Of a stretch of 64,000 nt of DNA, positions 26,424-34,340 are shown in pieces (within the stretch, counting starts at the first letter, position 1; each line of letters opens with the position of its first letter). Source of the stretch: Blastocatellia bacterium. GTDB lineage: Bacteria; Acidobacteriota; Blastocatellia; Chloracidobacteriales; Chloracidobacteriaceae. Where the stretch lies: NCBI GenBank assembly GCA_019695185.1, contig JAIBAN010000003.1, forward strand, positions 28,501-92,500, written 5' to 3'. A program made the position numbers and the translations under genes. The notes below the pieces were generated by a model, which did no database searches, was not told the origin of the DNA, and was given only the letters and a program-made list of their open reading frames with translations.

Positions 26424-26888
26424 TCAAAAATCCCGGAGCCGGGCTTGGCGAAAGTCGTCAGCCGCAACAAATCCGAAACGTTGATAAAGTGACAGGGATT
26501 CATCGCTGGGCGAAACCAGCAGCAGTTCAAAATCTTCCGTCCGAGCCCAGGAGCAAACCGTTTCGAGCAACTGCTTTCCAACGCCCTGGTTACGCCGGGC
26601 AGGAACTGTATAAAAATTCGTCAGGTACCCCATCCGGTCCGCAAGCCGACATGGACGCGGAACCAACGGGATTTGGCAGACAAAGACATGGGCCACAATG
26701 TCGGCTCCGTCCTTTGCCACCCAGAAGGTCCAGGTTCCGGCTTCCGCAGCTTGATGCAAAAATGCAAGGCAGGCGGTGCAAAATTCGGATTGACTGACGG
26801 TTGGTGTTTCCCCACCCTCAGCCCGAAAATCCCAGCGAAGCGCTGCCAGTTGGGGAAAATCATCCGCTGTTGCACGACAGAAATTCAT
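26424..26888 (-). CDS. GNAT-family N-acetyltransferase
   Basis: A 154-residue single GNAT domain: MNFCRATADDFPQLAALRW at the N terminus, the acetyl-CoA loop in FYTVPARRNQGVGKQLLE and the C-terminal LYQRFGFVAADDFR. Substrate unknown. It starts 15 bases after the C part of dnaE and 23 bases before thrC, so it is probably in one transcript with both. Confidence 0.87.
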   Translation of the reverse strand: MNFCRATADDFPQLAALRWDFRAEGGETPTVSQSEFCTACLAFLHQAAEAGTWTFWVAKDGADIVAHVFVCQIPLVPRPCRLADRMGYLTNFYTVPARRNQGVGKQLLETVCSWARTEDFELLLVSPSDESLSLYQRFGFVAADDFRQARLRDF

Positions 26889-26903
26889 GACTCACTTGAG
26901 CAA

Positions 26904-28223
26904 CTATTGAAACGCCACTTCACAGCCGGTGCAAATCTGGCGGATTTCGGTGACCAGTTCCGGGCTGGCTTTCACCCGGACAAAACTGTTGGGGCGTACC
27001 ACCGCAATCGCCCCGGATGAAAGCTGGACTTCAAAGGTCACAGCGCATTCGCCCCGATGCCGGTCAAAGAGTCCATAAAGTCTATCCACCCGTTGCTCAT
27101 TCAATTGACCTGCCGGGAAGTACAGCTTCATGGCGGCGGCGGAACGTTCCCGCAGCCCGGCGAGCGGCACCACTTCGTCAGCAATGATTTTCGAGGGACC
27201 GTCTTCCGTAAATTCCAATTTTCCGGTCACCAGCACGGCCTGCGTATCGGAAACCCGTCCGTTGAGTTTTTTGAAGGTTTCCGGCCAGGCAATGACTTCG
27301 ATGGAACCCAGTTCGTCTTCCAGGGCAAAAACACAAAACCGGTCGCCTTTTTTGGTGGTTTTGACCACGTATCCCACCACCATGCCTCCCATTTTGACAA
27401 TCGTGCCGGGTGCATTGGAGGCCAGCGTTTCAAACGAAGCCGAGGCGAATTGATTGAGCAGTTCGCGGTATTCGGCCAGCGGGTGTCCCGTGATATAAAA
27501 CCCCACCGTGGCTTTTTCACCCGCCAGTTGTTCTGCCGGAGTCCAGTCGGCGACCTGCGGAAGCGCCGTTTCCTCGCTCGGCATGGTGGCTTCAAAAGCA
27601 CCAAAAAGCGAAACCTGCCCGCTTTGCCGGTCGCGTTGGGCGCGGGCTCCGTTTTCAATGGCACCGTCAATGGCGGCAAATTTCTGCGCCCGTGTGCCGG
27701 GAAGCGTATCCATTCCCCCTGATTTGATGAGGCTTTCCAGCACCCGCCGATTGAGCGACCGGCTGTCCACCCGTTCCGTCAGATTGTGGAGCGAGGTAAA
27801 CGGCCCCTCCTTTTCGCGGGCTGCCACAATGGCATCCACGGCAGCTTCGCCAATGCCCTTGATGGCCATCAAACCAAAACGGATTTTGTCGCTTGTCGAA
27901 GTAAACGTGTGGTAGCTGACATTCACATCCGGCGGCAGAATCTCGATTCCGGCGGCGCGGGCCCGTTCGATGTATTTGGCCACCTTGTCGGTGTTGTTCA
28001 ATTCGTTGGAAAGCACCGCCGCCCAGAAATGCGCCGGGTAATGGGCTTTCAGATAGGCCGTATGATAGGCCAGCACGCCGTAACAAACCGAGTGGCTGTT
28101 AGCCGTCAACACGCCGTTCGCAAGGTAGTTGTGGTGGGGTGCCGCCATTGTCATGTTGTAGGTCTTTTCCACCCCAACCGGCGTCACCCGTTTGATTTTG
28201 ACTTTTTCAAGGTGCATACGCAT
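26904..28223 (-). CDS. dnaE: DNA polymerase III alpha subunit, C part, with C-intein at its start
   Basis: A 439-residue protein. Residues 1-42 are the C-half of a split intein (block F-like TYNMTMAAPHHNYLANG, ending LTAN); the splice junction is Asn42/Ser43. Residues 43-439 are the rest of DnaE: SHSVCYGVLAYHTAYLKAHY, a helix-hairpin-helix (IKGIGEAAVDAIVAARE), an OB fold (about 255-330; IVKMGGMVVGYVVKTTKKGD) and the C-terminal tau-binding region. Its ATG shares one base with the stop codon of the Uma2 gene (TAATG), so translation is coupled. With the N part at 28965-32891 it supplies one complete DnaE sequence only if trans-spliced. Confidence 0.93.
   Translation of the reverse strand: MRMHLEKVKIKRVTPVGVEKTYNMTMAAPHHNYLANGVLTANSHSVCYGVLAYHTAYLKAHYPAHFWAAVLSNELNNTDKVAKYIERARAAGIEILPPDVNVSYHTFTSTSDKIRFGLMAIKGIGEAAVDAIVAAREKEGPFTSLHNLTERVDSRSLNRRVLESLIKSGGMDTLPGTRAQKFAAIDGAIENGARAQRDRQSGQVSLFGAFEATMPSEETALPQVADWTPAEQLAGEKATVGFYITGHPLAEYRELLNQFASASFETLASNAPGTIVKMGGMVVGYVVKTTKKGDRFCVFALEDELGSIEVIAWPETFKKLNGRVSDTQAVLVTGKLEFTEDGPSKIIADEVVPLAGLRERSAAAMKLYFPAGQLNEQRVDRLYGLFDRHRGECAVTFEVQLSSGAIAVVRPNSFVRVKASPELVTEIRQICTGCEVAFQ
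28098..28223 (-). other. C-intein (42 aa) of split dnaE intein
   Basis: Basic 42-residue segment starting MRMHLEKVKIKRV and ending NGVLTAN, followed by Ser+1 of the C-extein (SHSVCYG). The penultimate residue is Ala rather than the usual His, as in several cyanobacterial split DnaE inteins. Length is close to the 35-40 residues of known DnaE C-inteins. Confidence 0.93.
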
Positions 28224-28936
28224 TACATCTGTTCCGGGTCAATTCCCAAAGCCCGCAGTTTTTCCTTCAGGCGCTCATTTTCCTGTTGCGCGGCTTCCTT
28301 TGCCTGTCGTTCAACTTCGGCACGTTCACGCTCGGCTTCAACTTGTGCCAAGGCAATTTGGTGTTGAGCTTCAAGTTCCTGATAGGTCAAAAAACACCTT
28401 CCATCAGGCCGGTGAATGATAAGGGTTTCCGGAGTCCGTTCAAACCGGATGCCCAAACGCGGGCTGACCCAATCAGCCATCACCGGAATTTTTACCAATC
28501 GTTCAGTTTCCCGCAGCCAGCCCCAAATTGTGTTGGTGTCCGGGTCATAAATGTAATACTCTGCTACCCCGTGGCGCTCATAAAATGCTTCCTTGTCAAT
28601 CATTTCACGAACTGTGTTCCCAGGAGAGAGAATCTCAAACACCACCTGCGGAGCAACGCCCTCTTCTTCCCATTGTTTATAGGAACCACGATGTCCTTTG
28701 GGCCGGCCAAGTGCAACCAGCACATCCGGTGCCACCCATGTTTTAACTTGCCCGCGCACCGGATACCACAACAAGTCACCCGCCACAAAGTCATGGGGCA
28801 ACAGAGCGTCGAGCCCTTCTTTGATTGTCACAATCCATTCGAATTGTTTGGTGTTGTCGGCCATCGGTACCCCATCGCTTTCCGGATAGTATTCCGCCTC
28901 ATCAATGATTGGTGGAGATTGCGTCAATGCACCCAT
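28223..28936 (-). CDS. Uma2-family endonuclease-like protein between the split intein halves
   Basis: A 237-residue Uma2 (DUF820, PD-(D/E)XK-type) protein. Core residues: KTWVAPDVLVALGRPKG, PQVVFEILSPGN, IDKEAFYERHGVAEYYIYDP. The C terminus is a charged coiled coil ending EKLRALGIDPEQM, matching the tail of the Uma2 protein at 9897-10751. The ATG at 28936 has a GAGG-type site and lies 28 bases after the N-intein stop codon; its TAA overlaps the ATG of dnaE-C. It occupies the position where many inteins carry a homing endonuclease domain. Whether it cuts the intein-free dnaE allele is unknown. Confidence 0.88.
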   Translation of the reverse strand: MGALTQSPPIIDEAEYYPESDGVPMADNTKQFEWIVTIKEGLDALLPHDFVAGDLLWYPVRGQVKTWVAPDVLVALGRPKGHRGSYKQWEEEGVAPQVVFEILSPGNTVREMIDKEAFYERHGVAEYYIYDPDTNTIWGWLRETERLVKIPVMADWVSPRLGIRFERTPETLIIHRPDGRCFLTYQELEAQHQIALAQVEAERERAEVERQAKEAAQQENERLKEKLRALGIDPEQM

Positions 28937-28964
28937 AACTGCCTCACTTTTGATGATTGCCTGG

Positions 28965-29321
28965 TTAAACCGCCGCCCCAGCCTGTGCAGGCTGTGCGCT
29001 CTTTCCCGCCAGCGTGGTTTCACCTTCTGCTGCAATCTGCAAATCCAAACCTTTTTCCAGAATTTCCCACAACGGGAGAAATCCCTGTTCCGTGTAAAAC
29101 TTGTGGTCAAGGGTGCAACGGAGCGTCCGCCCGTCTTCCAGTTCGATTTCGACCACTTCCTTTTCGCCTGTTTCAAAAGCTTCAACGATGTCGTTGACGA
29201 AAATCTGTGAGCCGTCAAAGCTGAAGGTTTTGGTGGTGGCGACTTCCCGGCTGGCAATCTGGGACAGTGTCACCTGCGCGCCGGTTTCGGCATCGGTAAT
29301 CGGTGTGTCTCCGGTCAAGCA
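28965..29321 (-). other. N-intein (118 aa) of split dnaE intein
   Basis: Starts with Cys1 in NK/CLTGDTPITD (block A) and has block B in GRTLRCTLDHKFYT with the T-x-x-H motif. It is acidic (GEKEVVEIELEDG), matching a basic C-intein, and ends in a low-complexity Ala/Gln tail after LEKGLDLQIAAEG. Length and layout resemble cyanobacterial DnaE N-inteins. The insertion point is between Lys and Ser of the FNKSHS motif. Confidence 0.93.
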
Positions 29322-32300
29322 CTTATTAAAGGCATAATCCGCAAAGCCTTCGAGCGATTGCCAGAGCTTTTCCAGCTTGTCGCGGTCATGCCCGCGTTCC
29401 TCGGCCTGCTTGAAGAACTTGGCTTTGTGGGCGTCCAGTTCCTCGCGCTTTTTCTTGCCCATCGCGCGGCGCACAAGGTCGGCTTCACCAAGCGAATAGC
29501 CGGCCAGCCGCTGGAAGATGGCCATGATTTGTTCCTGATACGTACAGTTGTGAAGTACGATGTTATTGCCAACGAAATTGTGGATGCCTTCGACTGTAAT
29601 GTCGTAAACCAATTCAATGCCCGCTGGTTTGATTGAGGTAATCTTCTCCCAACGAATATTAAGGTTGTTTCTGGTGTGTTGAAGCAGTAAAGCTTCAGCC
29701 ACGGAACGCACAACCTGGACTGCGATTCGTGGAATTTGCTTGTTTTTGGGTCGAAAATGTTGCGGATTGAGTCCGTAAGCCCGTCCTAATCCTTTCAATG
29801 AGCCAACCCAGACTTTTGACAGTTCCTCAAAAAAGACTTGGCGCGAGACGGAGTCTTTTGATTCGACGCTTCCCAGCGGCGGAGCCGGTACAGATTTTGA
29901 GACCAAATGCGGGACGATCAAGTCCATAAATCGTGAAAGATCATAGACACTCACTTGGTAGGCAGCCGTTTCACCTTCTCGCCGATCACTTTGATAATGG
30001 GAAGTATAAATGACTGAGCAAATCCCCAAACGGAGCAACAGCGTTTGGACATCCAGGGCCAACTGTTTGGAAATGGTTTTATAGTGGTAGATTTTTTTTC
30101 CAAGATGTCCGTCACAATCCCATAACGAAGCCAGAAAGAAGGCAATACAGCGGGAATTTAACCCAAAGACGAAACCCGGAATAAATTTATTCTCAGATCG
30201 GCACCCTCCCTTTTGAAACTTCATTCCCAATTCACGTAGCCAAGCCAGCACTGAGTTTGGTTCGTGATAAAACTTTTTCTCTGTTCCGACCACACCAACT
30301 CGTGTCACACCGCGAAGCTGCTGAAGCATTCTGGCTTCAACCCGCTCAAACGCCTGCAAACAACGCTGATATTCTTTGATGAGCGCTTCGTCTTTGGATA
30401 TGAAATCACAACAGGCTGTCGAACTTAACGAACCATCCGCGATTAAGTAAGCCAGGACCCGAAGCTTTCGAAGATCATATTCTTGCTCATTGGCGACCAG
30501 AATTTGACGCGGTGTAGCAATAAAATCCCCAGGCTGCAACTCTTTCACCGATTGCCAGCCGGTTTCCGTGAGAACTTGGTGGTCATCTGTGAGTTTGACT
30601 GAGGTGCCATTGTGTAACTGCACCTCGACCACCTCACGCAAGCCGTTTGCGAAGAAGTGGGTAACTCGTGCACGACTCGGCTTTAACTCTGAATCAACCC
30701 CTTGTATGTAAAAAGCCCCTACCTTGTCTTTGAGTTCATCAATTCGATACCGATTTCCGGTAATTGCATCGAAAACTACGGTTTCCCCGGTCACACACAC
30801 ACCAAATGTGTTTCCCAGAATGTCTTTTAATTCAGGAAAATCAAACTTAACCTTTCGTCTGCCATGACGCCGTTCAATGTAATCATCCACCATTCCTGAA
30901 TCGAGCGGGCCGGGCCGATAGAGCGCATTCAAGGCAATAATGTCATCCAAACCATCAGGCTTGAGCCGCCGGGTGATTTCCTTGATGCCGTCGCCTTCAA
31001 ACTGAAAGATGGCTTCCGTTTCGCCGTCGGCAAAGAGTTTGAGCGCCGCCGGGTCGTTGAACGATACGGCGGAGAGGTCCGGAGCCTGTCCTGTTTCGCG
31101 GCGGATGTTGGTCAGACAGTCCTCGATGATGGTGAGCGTCGTCAGGCCCAGGAAGTCCATCTTGAGCATTCCGGCTTTTTCGAGGTCGTTCATGTTGTAC
31201 TGCGTCGCCAGCACCTCGATTTCCCCGCCCCGCTCCTTGTCCTTGGCCTTGGTTTTGAAGACCGGCACCAGTTCATGGACGGGTTTCGGCGAAATCACGA
31301 CTCCGGCGGCGTGAATCGAGGAATGCCGCGAACAGCCCTCCAGCCGTTGCGCCAGTTCAATCATTTCCTTGAAGCGGGGGTCTGAATCGTGGGCCTGCTT
31401 GAGTTCCGGAACGGTCTTGAGGGCCTCGGCAATCGGAACGTTGCGCCCGCGTTGCGGCGGCGGAATCATCTTGGCGATTTTTTCAACTTCCTTGTACTCG
31501 ATTTCGAGCACCCGCCCCACGTCCTTGATGGCTGCCCGCGAAGCCATCGTCCCAAAGGTGGCGATTTGCGAAACGTTTTCCCGCCCGTAGAAATTCCCCA
31601 CGTAATCAATCACTTTGCCGCGCCCGCGCACACAAAAGTCCACGTCAATATCGGGCATTGAGACGCGTTCCGGATTGAGGAACCGTTCAAAGAGCAAATC
31701 AAACTGAATCGGATCCACATCGGTGATTTTCATGGCATAGGCGACACAGCTCCCCGCAGCGGAACCCCGCCCTGGCCCAACGGGAATGCCGTTTTCCTTT
31801 GCGTAGCGGATGAAATCCCACACAATCAGAAAATAGCCGGGAAAGCCCATCTTCTTGATGGTGTCAATTTCCAGGTTGAGCCGTTCGGAATAGGTTTCAA
31901 GGGGATATTTGAGCGCCCCGGCCTCGGCCAGCGGACGCAACTGGACCATCCGCTCCTCCAGCCCCGCACGGGCCACTTTTTCAAAAAAGCTGTCGAGGGT
32001 TTCCCCTTCCGGCACCGGATAGGCGGGCAAATGGTTTTTGGCCTTGGGAAACTCAAACTGGCACATTTCAGCAATCCGCATGGTGTTGCGGAGCGCCTCC
32101 ATGTTCTGATTTTCAAACAGATGCCACATCACTTCGGCGGATTTCACGTAATGCCCCGGACTATAGTGCATCGAAGCCTGATTGATAGTTCGTCCGGTTT
32201 GCAGGCACAACAGCGCTTGATGTGCCCGAAAATCGTCTTTCGTCAAAAAATGGGCGTCGTTGGTGACCACGAGCGGAACGTTCAACTTGCGGGCGATGTC

Positions 32301-32891
32301 AGTCAACCCGGCATTTACTTTGGATTGCTGTTCCTCGAACCCGTCGTGACACTGAAGCTCCAGAAAATAATTTCCCTGCCCGAAAATTTCGTTGTACTCG
32401 CCAACTTCACAAAGTGCCTGTTCCGCTTTTTCCCGCAGGATGAGCGACGAGGGCACGCCCGACATACAGGCCGAAAGCGCCACCAGCCCTTCGCTGTGCT
32501 CGGAAAGCAACTCCTTGTCCATCCGGGGTTTGTAGTAATAGCCCTGGGTGTAGGCCAAGGAACTGAGCTTGACGAGGTTTTCATAGCCCTTCTGGCTTTT
32601 GGCCAGCAGAATCAGGTGGTTTGAACCCTTTTCGCCTTCGGTGTTGGTGCCCCGGTCATGGCGCGAACCACGTGCCACATAGGCTTCCATCCCGACAATC
32701 GGACGGACCCCGGCCTTTTTCATGGCGTTATAAAACTGCATGGCACCAAACATGTTGCCGTGGTCGGTGGCAGCCATGGCGGTAAATCCAAGCTGGGCCG
32801 CATAGTCAGCCAAGGCGTCGTGCTGGATGGCTCCGTCAAGCAGGCTGTAATCCGTATGAAGATGCAAGTGGACAAATTCTTTGCGTGACAT
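28965..32891 (-). CDS. dnaE: DNA polymerase III alpha subunit, N part, with one full intein and an N-intein
   Basis: A 1308-residue precursor. The PHP domain (1-270) keeps metal-binding motifs HLHLHTDYSLLDG and ATDHGNMFG. The polymerase active site has PDIDVDFC (about 411) and LKMDFLGL (about 577), the catalytic aspartates. After NTFGV a 417-residue intein (699-1115) interrupts the gene; the extein resumes CTYQEQIMAIFQRLAGYSLG and RRAMGKKKREE. At residue 1191, after DYAFNK, a second intein begins and the protein ends inside it at residue 1308. The rest of DnaE is encoded at 26904-28223. Removal of both inteins leaves 773 residues, to be joined to 397 more. This is the only dnaE in the window. 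Confidence 0.95.
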   Translation of the reverse strand: MSRKEFVHLHLHTDYSLLDGAIQHDALADYAAQLGFTAMAATDHGNMFGAMQFYNAMKKAGVRPIVGMEAYVARGSRHDRGTNTEGEKGSNHLILLAKSQKGYENLVKLSSLAYTQGYYYKPRMDKELLSEHSEGLVALSACMSGVPSSLILREKAEQALCEVGEYNEIFGQGNYFLELQCHDGFEEQQSKVNAGLTDIARKLNVPLVVTNDAHFLTKDDFRAHQALLCLQTGRTINQASMHYSPGHYVKSAEVMWHLFENQNMEALRNTMRIAEMCQFEFPKAKNHLPAYPVPEGETLDSFFEKVARAGLEERMVQLRPLAEAGALKYPLETYSERLNLEIDTIKKMGFPGYFLIVWDFIRYAKENGIPVGPGRGSAAGSCVAYAMKITDVDPIQFDLLFERFLNPERVSMPDIDVDFCVRGRGKVIDYVGNFYGRENVSQIATFGTMASRAAIKDVGRVLEIEYKEVEKIAKMIPPPQRGRNVPIAEALKTVPELKQAHDSDPRFKEMIELAQRLEGCSRHSSIHAAGVVISPKPVHELVPVFKTKAKDKERGGEIEVLATQYNMNDLEKAGMLKMDFLGLTTLTIIEDCLTNIRRETGQAPDLSAVSFNDPAALKLFADGETEAIFQFEGDGIKEITRRLKPDGLDDIIALNALYRPGPLDSGMVDDYIERRHGRRKVKFDFPELKDILGNTFGVCVTGETVVFDAITGNRYRIDELKDKVGAFYIQGVDSELKPSRARVTHFFANGLREVVEVQLHNGTSVKLTDDHQVLTETGWQSVKELQPGDFIATPRQILVANEQEYDLRKLRVLAYLIADGSLSSTACCDFISKDEALIKEYQRCLQAFERVEARMLQQLRGVTRVGVVGTEKKFYHEPNSVLAWLRELGMKFQKGGCRSENKFIPGFVFGLNSRCIAFFLASLWDCDGHLGKKIYHYKTISKQLALDVQTLLLRLGICSVIYTSHYQSDRREGETAAYQVSVYDLSRFMDLIVPHLVSKSVPAPPLGSVESKDSVSRQVFFEELSKVWVGSLKGLGRAYGLNPQHFRPKNKQIPRIAVQVVRSVAEALLLQHTRNNLNIRWEKITSIKPAGIELVYDITVEGIHNFVGNNIVLHNCTYQEQIMAIFQRLAGYSLGEADLVRRAMGKKKREELDAHKAKFFKQAEERGHDRDKLEKLWQSLEGFADYAFNKCLTGDTPITDAETGAQVTLSQIASREVATTKTFSFDGSQIFVNDIVEAFETGEKEVVEIELEDGRTLRCTLDHKFYTEQGFLPLWEILEKGLDLQIAAEGETTLAGKSAQPAQAGAAV
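29547..30797 (-). mobile_element. Full-length LAGLIDADG intein in dnaE (417 aa)
   Basis: Contiguous intein with Cys1 at 30797-30795 and terminal Asn at 29549-29547, followed by Cys+1. Block A is CVTGETVVFD, block B NGTSVKLTDDHQVLT, and the end is VYDITVEGIHNFVGNN then IVLHN, the usual His-Asn. Two dodecapeptide-like motifs, LAYLIADG (intein residues 115-122) and FLASLWDCDG (221-230), mark a DOD homing endonuclease; both keep an acidic residue. Base composition is visibly more AT-rich than the flanking extein, a sign of transfer. It splits the conserved FGV/CTYQEQ segment near the polymerase finger region. Confidence 0.95.
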
Positions 32892-33093
32892 GGTTTTGTG
32901 AGAGTGGGTTTATTTCGTGGTCTTACCTTGTGAACCCGTCACTGTACCGCAGGCAATTCCGGAATCCAACCGCCGAAAGCAGAAAGCAGGAAAAACCCGT
33001 TGCATTCCACAGGCAGGAACTTACGGTGTGAGAAACTGCTTTTTGGGGAAAAACGAAACCAGCAGGCAGGTGGCGAAGGTGAAAGAAAGGAAG

Positions 33094-33121
33094 AAAGGCA
33101 GGCTGGTGGCAGCCTGCCTTT
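33094..33121 (-). terminator. Rho-independent terminator
   Basis: A 12-bp stem (AAAGGCAGGCTG / CAGCCTGCCTTT) with a GTGG loop lies just after the stop of the 33131-33991 gene. Pyrimidine-rich sequence follows on the minus strand, and a T-run (TTTTTTT) follows on the plus strand, so it may work both ways. Confidence 0.8.
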
Positions 33122-33130
33122 CTAATTTTT

Positions 33131-33991
33131 TTAGTTGCCGGTCGTGACCCGATAGGATTTGGGGTCAATCGCCTGGCCAAACTCAAATTTGTCCAAGTTC
33201 ATCTGCCAGTCCAACTGCTGACTGCCGCTGGTTCCATTGATGATAATCTCAAGTTTATACGTGTGCGGCAGCATCAAGCCGCCCTCTTCCTTAAAGTCTG
33301 AAAAATCCTCAATCAGCCGGTTCCGTTGTTCCCGTTGTTGGGACGAGTTTTCGGGCGTTGTTCCCATCTGCGCAGAAATCAGAATTTCATACTCAGTGCG
33401 GACATGCCGGAAGGTTTCCGTGTCAAAGAACAGCTTGATCTTAAACGCACTTAATTTTTTCGGGAAATAATTGAGCACATGCAGTTCGCGCCCGTTGATT
33501 TTTTTGGTTCCGCCATATTGGATTTTGGCCTGACGTTTGTCGGCATACAACAGCCCCCAATTGGCGGAAAGGGCTCCACCAATCAGGCTTTCGCCAAACA
33601 CTTCATTATTGGCATAAATAAAATCGGAAAGTGGCGGGCGACGGGCATTGAGGCCCGCAGCCGCTGTGAATTTTTCGCCGTCAAAACCCATTTTTTCATG
33701 AGGGTATTGCGGGGTATCAAAAATCATAGCCAGTAAATTTTTATTTTCTTCGGAAGCCAGTACGGTTTTACCGTTTATTGTGGCGGAATTGCCGACCCGC
33801 AGAAAAAACTGTGATTGCCCGTTGATGATGCGGCTGGCCTTGCGGTTTTCGGCTTTGCCGAGTGATTCAAGATGTTTGGCAATAATTTCTTCCGGTTTCG
33901 GTTTTTCTCCAGCCGAAACCGAGGTGACGGTTACCAGCATGAGCAACATTGCCCATACCACGAGCTTGGTTCTTTTCAAGAGGGGGGACAT
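33131..33991 (-). CDS. Exported protein of unknown function
   Basis: A 286-residue protein with a signal peptide (LVVWAMLLMLVTVTSVSAG) cleaved near SAG. The mature part starts PEEIIAKHLESLGKAE and continues as a beta-rich domain, a pattern common among LolA-like outer-membrane lipoprotein-sorting relatives in Acidobacteriota, with KLFFDTETFRHVRTEYEI and DFSDFKEEGGLMLPHTYKL near the end. No catalytic motif is visible. The ATG at 33991 has AAGGAA upstream and gives a proper signal peptide; the frame extends to 34057 without one. Confidence 0.65.
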   Translation of the reverse strand: MSPLLKRTKLVVWAMLLMLVTVTSVSAGEKPKPEEIIAKHLESLGKAENRKASRIINGQSQFFLRVGNSATINGKTVLASEENKNLLAMIFDTPQYPHEKMGFDGEKFTAAAGLNARRPPLSDFIYANNEVFGESLIGGALSANWGLLYADKRQAKIQYGGTKKINGRELHVLNYFPKKLSAFKIKLFFDTETFRHVRTEYEILISAQMGTTPENSSQQREQRNRLIEDFSDFKEEGGLMLPHTYKLEIIINGTSGSQQLDWQMNLDKFEFGQAIDPKSYRVTTGN

Positions 33992-34116
33992 AAATTTTGG
34001 GTTCCTTGATGAAAGTGGGTGCATTGGGAGTGTGCGGGAAAGAGCCCTTCGATTCAAGTTTCACCCTGACAAGTTGCTTTTTCAAAACCCCCTCGAAGTC
34101 TGGGGCATCACAAATC

Positions 34117-34148
34117 TGACAGAGTGACAGAGTGACAGGGTGACAAAA
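34117..34148. repeat. Period-8 repeat (TGACAGAG)n
   Basis: Four contiguous 8-base units: TGACAGAG twice, then TGACAGGG and TGACAAAA. Similar TGACAGGGTGACA words occur at about 18020. Confidence 0.85.
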
Positions 34149-34161
34149 TTTTCTTGACGCT

Positions 34162-34224
34162 CAAGACTCCCAAGACTCCCAAGACTCCCAAGACTCCCAA
34201 GACTCTCAAGACTCCCAAGACTGT
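34162..34224. repeat. 9-bp tandem repeat (CAAGACTCC), seven copies
   Basis: Seven contiguous units, five exact, one ending in CT and the last diverging to CAAGACTGT. The same word occurs at 18936-18972 after pcm. Confidence 0.93.
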
Positions 34225-34340
34225 TTGAGAAGCAGCAGGGTGAAATGGTACAAATGCGCCTCTCACGGACCTGATTGCCGGACGTGACAACTTCACCCAA
34301 AACTTCTGTTCTTCACTGACACTTCACTCAATAAAACCCT

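Larger units (their letters stand above)
33992..34340. other. Divergent intergenic region before pepA with two tandem arrays
   Basis: This 349-base gap shows no gene. It holds four period-8 TGACAGAG-type words (34117-34148) and seven 9-bp CAAGACTCC words (34162-34224). The promoters of pepA and of the exported protein must lie here, but none could be picked with confidence. Confidence 0.6.

Noticed and set aside
28937..29257. N-terminal extension of the intein-associated Uma2 protein to 344 residues
   Set aside because: The extra 107 residues overlap the N-intein in another frame and look nothing like Uma2; the ATG at 28936 has a ribosome site.
26904..32891. Broken dnaE as a pseudogene or frameshift
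   Set aside because: Both parts keep intact active-site and domain motifs, and the break falls exactly at intein blocks with matching N and C halves. The gap holds a complete gene with its own start rather than decayed dnaE sequence.
34162..34224. CRISPR-like or coding repeat from the 9-bp words
   Set aside because: Units are too short and contiguous. The reverse frame gives only a Leu-Gly-Val run with no start or ribosome site.
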